8,695 bases of DNA from an uncultured bacterium (GTDB lineage Bacteria; Cyanobacteriota; Vampirovibrionia; Gastranaerophilales; Gastranaerophilaceae): contig USGC01000067.1 of the NCBI GenBank assembly GCA_900554095.1, positions 1-8,695 on the forward strand, written 5' to 3'. A program made the position numbers and the translations under genes. Below the pieces are notes generated by a model that did not search any database, was not told the DNA's origin, and saw nothing but the letters and a program-made list of their open reading frames with translations. Below are positions 6,694-8,695 of this stretch, in pieces. The first letter of the stretch is position 1; every line of letters begins with the position of its first letter.

Positions 6694-7776
6694 ATGAGTA
6701 TAATCTCTGACGACAATCAATTTTCAATAAAAAAGGATGCAGCGGTAAAGCAAAATAAAAATCCGGTTATTAAGGCCGAAAGTATTGAGTGTGATAAAAA
6801 CTTTGAAAACACAATTCGCCCCAAAACTTTTGACACATATATAGGGCAGTCTGCGCTTAAAGAGACTTTAAAAATTACGATTGCAGCAGCAAAAAAACGA
6901 GAACTTCCTCTTGATCATTTATTGTTTTACGGGCCTCCGGGGCTCGGTAAAACAACGCTTGCAGGCGTAATTGCAGAACAAATGGGAGTTCCTATTAGAA
7001 TAACTTCCGCACCAGCTCTTGAAAGGCCCCGCGACATTATCGGAATACTTATGGCATTGAAAGCCGGCGAAATTCTATTTATTGATGAAATTCACAGATT
7101 AAACAAGGTCGCTGAAGAAATCCTTTATCCCGCAATGGAAGACTTTTTCTTAGATATGACCACTGGAAAAAGCCAAACCGTTAAAACTTTAAGAGTGCCG
7201 CTACCTAAATTCACTTTAATTGGCGCAACAACCAAGGCAGGTGAATTATCAGGGCCTTTGCGCGACCGTTTTGGGATTATTCACCGACTGGAATTCTACA
7301 CCGAAGATGAATTAGCAAAAGTAATTACACGTACTGCCGGAATTTTAAATATTGAAATAACAGAAGAAGGTGCACACGCTATTGCCAGACGTTCAAGAGG
7401 CACGCCGCGTATTGCAAATAGACTTGTAAAAAGGGTTTCTGACTACGCACTTGTGAAGCACGACGGAATTATAACAGAAGATGTCGCAAACAAATCTTTA
7501 GATATTTTAAAAATCGACAACTACGGTCTTGACAACACTGATAGAAGTCTATTGAAATTAATTATTGAAAAATACGATGGGGGCCCGGTTGGGATTGAGA
7601 CAATAGCCGCTGCAATAGGCGAAGACGTTAGAACAATTGAAGATGTATGTGAACCCTTTTTGCTGCAAGCGGGGCTTTTGCAGAGAACCCCACGAGGACG
7701 TAAGGTTTCACCTGCTGCATACCGCCACCTTAATATAAAAGACCGTGATATAAACGATCAGCAGCACTTATTTTGA
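6694..7776 (+). CDS. ruvB: Holliday junction branch migration ATPase RuvB
   Basis: RuvB is the hexameric AAA+ motor that, with RuvA, drives branch migration at Holliday junctions in recombination and repair. From the chosen start it is 360 residues. The N-terminal AAA+ part has RPKTFDTYIGQ (42-52), Walker A GPPGLGKTT (80-88, Lys86), Walker B LFIDEIHR (128-135, Asp131-Glu132), sensor 1 GATTKAG (177-183) and the arginine-finger segment GPLRDRFG (187-194). The lid domain has RGTPRIANRL, and the C-terminal DNA-binding winged helix ends with QRTPRGR (330-336). About 40 residues precede the conserved core, longer than in E. coli, and are rich in Lys, Asp and Asn; this tail is probably disordered. 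All catalytic residues are present. No ruvA or ruvC is adjacent, which is common outside proteobacteria. The gene stands alone on the plus strand between two minus-strand genes. Confidence 0.97.
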   Translation: MSIISDDNQFSIKKDAAVKQNKNPVIKAESIECDKNFENTIRPKTFDTYIGQSALKETLKITIAAAKKRELPLDHLLFYGPPGLGKTTLAGVIAEQMGVPIRITSAPALERPRDIIGILMALKAGEILFIDEIHRLNKVAEEILYPAMEDFFLDMTTGKSQTVKTLRVPLPKFTLIGATTKAGELSGPLRDRFGIIHRLEFYTEDELAKVITRTAGILNIEITEEGAHAIARRSRGTPRIANRLVKRVSDYALVKHDGIITEDVANKSLDILKIDNYGLDNTDRSLLKLIIEKYDGGPVGIETIAAAIGEDVRTIEDVCEPFLLQAGLLQRTPRGRKVSPAAYRHLNIKDRDINDQQHLF

Positions 7777-7784
7777 CTGCTGCT
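7760..7784. terminator. Weak hairpin at the convergent ends of ruvB and the prepilin gene
   Basis: AGCAGCA (7760-7766) and TGCTGCT (7778-7784) form a seven-base-pair stem around an 11-base loop that contains the ruvB stop region. Neither strand has a proper T tract after the stem, so intrinsic termination is doubtful. It is the only structure besides a nearby palindrome that could end either convergent transcript. Confidence 0.25.
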
Positions 7785-7796
7785 ACGCAGGTAGGA

Positions 7797-7808
7797 ATTT
7801 GCGCAAAT
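7797..7808. repeat. 12-base perfect palindrome between convergent genes
   Basis: ATTTGCGCAAAT reads the same on both strands. It sits in the 31-base gap between the ruvB and prepilin stop codons, and its last base is the final base of the prepilin TGA. It could be a small protein-binding site or part of a shared 3' structure. One copy in the window and a position downstream of both genes make a promoter operator unlikely. Confidence 0.4.
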
Positions 7809-8695
7809 CACCGTGAGCATTTAAGTTTCCCGTTCCATGATAGGTCTGTACACTTCAGGTAATCCATGTTTTCGTTGTATATTACCCACGCCGCACAACC
7901 GTAGCCGTTTAAGTTATTTGGTTTTGTTATGTTGCAATAGTCGTCAAATGAACGAAGTGTATCATCCCCATCTCCTCCAGGGTAAACTCCATATTTTGTT
8001 ATTCTAAACCAAAATACATCTTTTCCCGTCGCATTTGGCGGCGCTACACCATTGATATCCACAAAGATTTCGCCGCACACTGAACGGTATTGCCTTGAAT
8101 CTCCGGCGCTTACTGTACAACTTGGTGATGACATGTAAAAATCTTGTATTATCGCTCCATCAGCTAATATTATTGCCGGATGTCCCCAGCGGCTAAACTC
8201 TGTACCATCTAAAGAATAACGTGTTCTTATATATTTTGATGTATTTTTACACTCTGATCCTTTATAACAAATTGATACTGTTTTTAAATAGGGGGCAAAC
8301 TTATCTATTACTATATTTTGACCTTTGTCTGCCTGTTCTTGTTGTTCCTCTGTTGGATTTTCACCAATAGATGAAGATGAAAAGCCCCACAAATCCGGCG
8401 TACCATGGTCTTTTACTGCCATCTGAAATGCCTGATTTAATACTGTATTCATTTTCTTTAACTTTGAGACTGTTACTTTTTCCTGGTATTTTCCAACCAG
8501 CGTCGGCATTGTCATTGCGGCAACTACCCCGATTATGCCTAGGGTTATAAGTACTTCGGCTAAAGTAAATGCTATCTTTGATTTTGTTGGGCTGAAAGCC
8601 CTACCTACTTCTACTTCTGAGATTATACCTCTATAAGTTGGGCTTTCGACCCCAACATCCTTGCCTTTAAGCGGTATAAACCCGCGAGCCCCCCC
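7808..8695 (-). CDS. Type IV prepilin / type II pseudopilin-like protein, start beyond the right edge
   Basis: The minus-strand frame is open from the window edge to TGA at 7810-7808, giving 295 visible residues. The N-terminal methylation motif follows residue 42: Ala, then FTLAEVLITLGIIGVVAA, with the required Glu at mature position 5 and a hydrophobic assembly helix. A prepilin peptidase would cut before the Phe and the protein would be exported by a type IV pilus or type II secretion machine. The mature part is about 253 residues with eight cysteines, a DINGVAPPNATGKDVF segment typical of pseudopilin-like globular domains, and an NGYGCAAW...NENMDYLKC tail. The first in-frame ATG (8515-8513) lies inside the hydrophobic helix and cannot be the true start; no ATG, GTG or TTG occurs in frame upstream within the window. 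The visible leader is at least 42 residues, unusually long. The role, structural pilin versus minor adhesin-like pseudopilin, is open. Confidence 0.88.
   Translation of the reverse strand, partial: GGARGFIPLKGKDVGVESPTYRGIISEVEVGRAFSPTKSKIAFTLAEVLITLGIIGVVAAMTMPTLVGKYQEKVTVSKLKKMNTVLNQAFQMAVKDHGTPDLWGFSSSSIGENPTEEQQEQADKGQNIVIDKFAPYLKTVSICYKGSECKNTSKYIRTRYSLDGTEFSRWGHPAIILADGAIIQDFYMSSPSCTVSAGDSRQYRSVCGEIFVDINGVAPPNATGKDVFWFRITKYGVYPGGDGDDTLRSFDDYCNITKPNNLNGYGCAAWVIYNENMDYLKCTDLSWNGKLKCSR
8589..8601. repeat. Inverted repeat inside the prepilin leader coding region
   Basis: GGGCT-GAA-AGCCC is a five-base-pair perfect hairpin lying in frame within the leader, encoding part of the RAFSPT segment. 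GTTGGGCT at 8586-8593 recurs exactly at 8637-8644, 51 bases (17 codons) away. Confidence 0.5.
8637..8656. repeat. Second inverted repeat inside the prepilin leader coding region
   Basis: GTTGGG (8637-8642) and CCCAAC (8651-8656) form a six-base-pair perfect stem with an eight-base loop, encoding VGVESPT on the minus strand. It shares the GTTGGGCT end with the hairpin at 8589-8601, and both encode a Val-Gly ... Ser-Pro-Thr peptide. Confidence 0.5.

Noticed and set aside
7808..8515. Prepilin gene starting at ATG 8515
   Set aside because: This start is inside the hydrophobic pilin helix, directly after GIIGVVAA; the conserved cleavage and methylation motif is encoded upstream in the same open frame.
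8622..8627. Minus-strand TATAAT upstream of the prepilin ATG at 8515
   Set aside because: It lies within the coding leader, and the -35 position 17 bases upstream (GTCGAA) is poor; the perfect hexamer is probably incidental.

Overview
The window is AT-rich bacterial DNA read with the standard code (TAA and TGA both serve as stops). It carries five minus-strand or divergent housekeeping and regulatory genes plus a pilin-like surface/secretion gene. The best host guess is a non-photosynthetic gut cyanobacterial relative (Vampirovibrionia/Melainabacteria, order Gastranaerophilales). That guess rests on the prepilin's N-terminal signature (FTLAEVLITLGIIGVVAA), its C-terminal NGYGCAAW...NENMDYLKC block, a direct LL-diaminopimelate aminotransferase and a GlgA-type glycogen synthase. 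It is made from recalled family patterns, not from a search.

Layout from left to right: (1) 1-377, minus, the N-terminal part of an EamA/DMT-family transporter cut by the window edge. (2) 417-1856, minus, glycogen synthase glgA. (3) 1856-5371, minus, a 1171-residue protein with three zinc ribbons, a degenerate class III cyclase-like domain, a STAND-type NTPase with a lost P-loop, a winged-helix-like region and TPR-like helical repeats. Its stop codon overlaps the glgA start (TAATG). (4) 5457-6626, minus, dapL, followed by a clean intrinsic terminator at 5421-5448. (5) 6694-7776, plus, ruvB, divergent from dapL. (6) 7808-8695, minus, a type IV prepilin-like protein convergent with ruvB, whose start lies beyond the right edge.

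The large protein and glgA form a tight, probably translationally coupled pair, with the transporter 39 bases downstream. The large protein has the domain order of adenylate cyclase/AAA/TPR signalling proteins, but both nucleotide-handling centres look eroded. A scaffold or sensor role linked to glycogen metabolism is therefore a reasonable but unproven inference. dapL supplies meso-diaminopimelate for lysine and peptidoglycan, and ruvB drives Holliday-junction branch migration; neither is obviously connected to the glg pair.

The less ordinary signals are the inactive-looking cyclase/STAND protein fused to three zinc ribbons, two promoters placed so that transcription should begin at or next to the start codon (leaderless mRNAs) with the same TTGTT-ATG junction, and an unusually long prepilin leader containing in-frame palindromic DNA. 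No RNA genes, CRISPR arrays, insertion sequences or prophage genes were seen. No gene-free stretch exceeds 100 bases.
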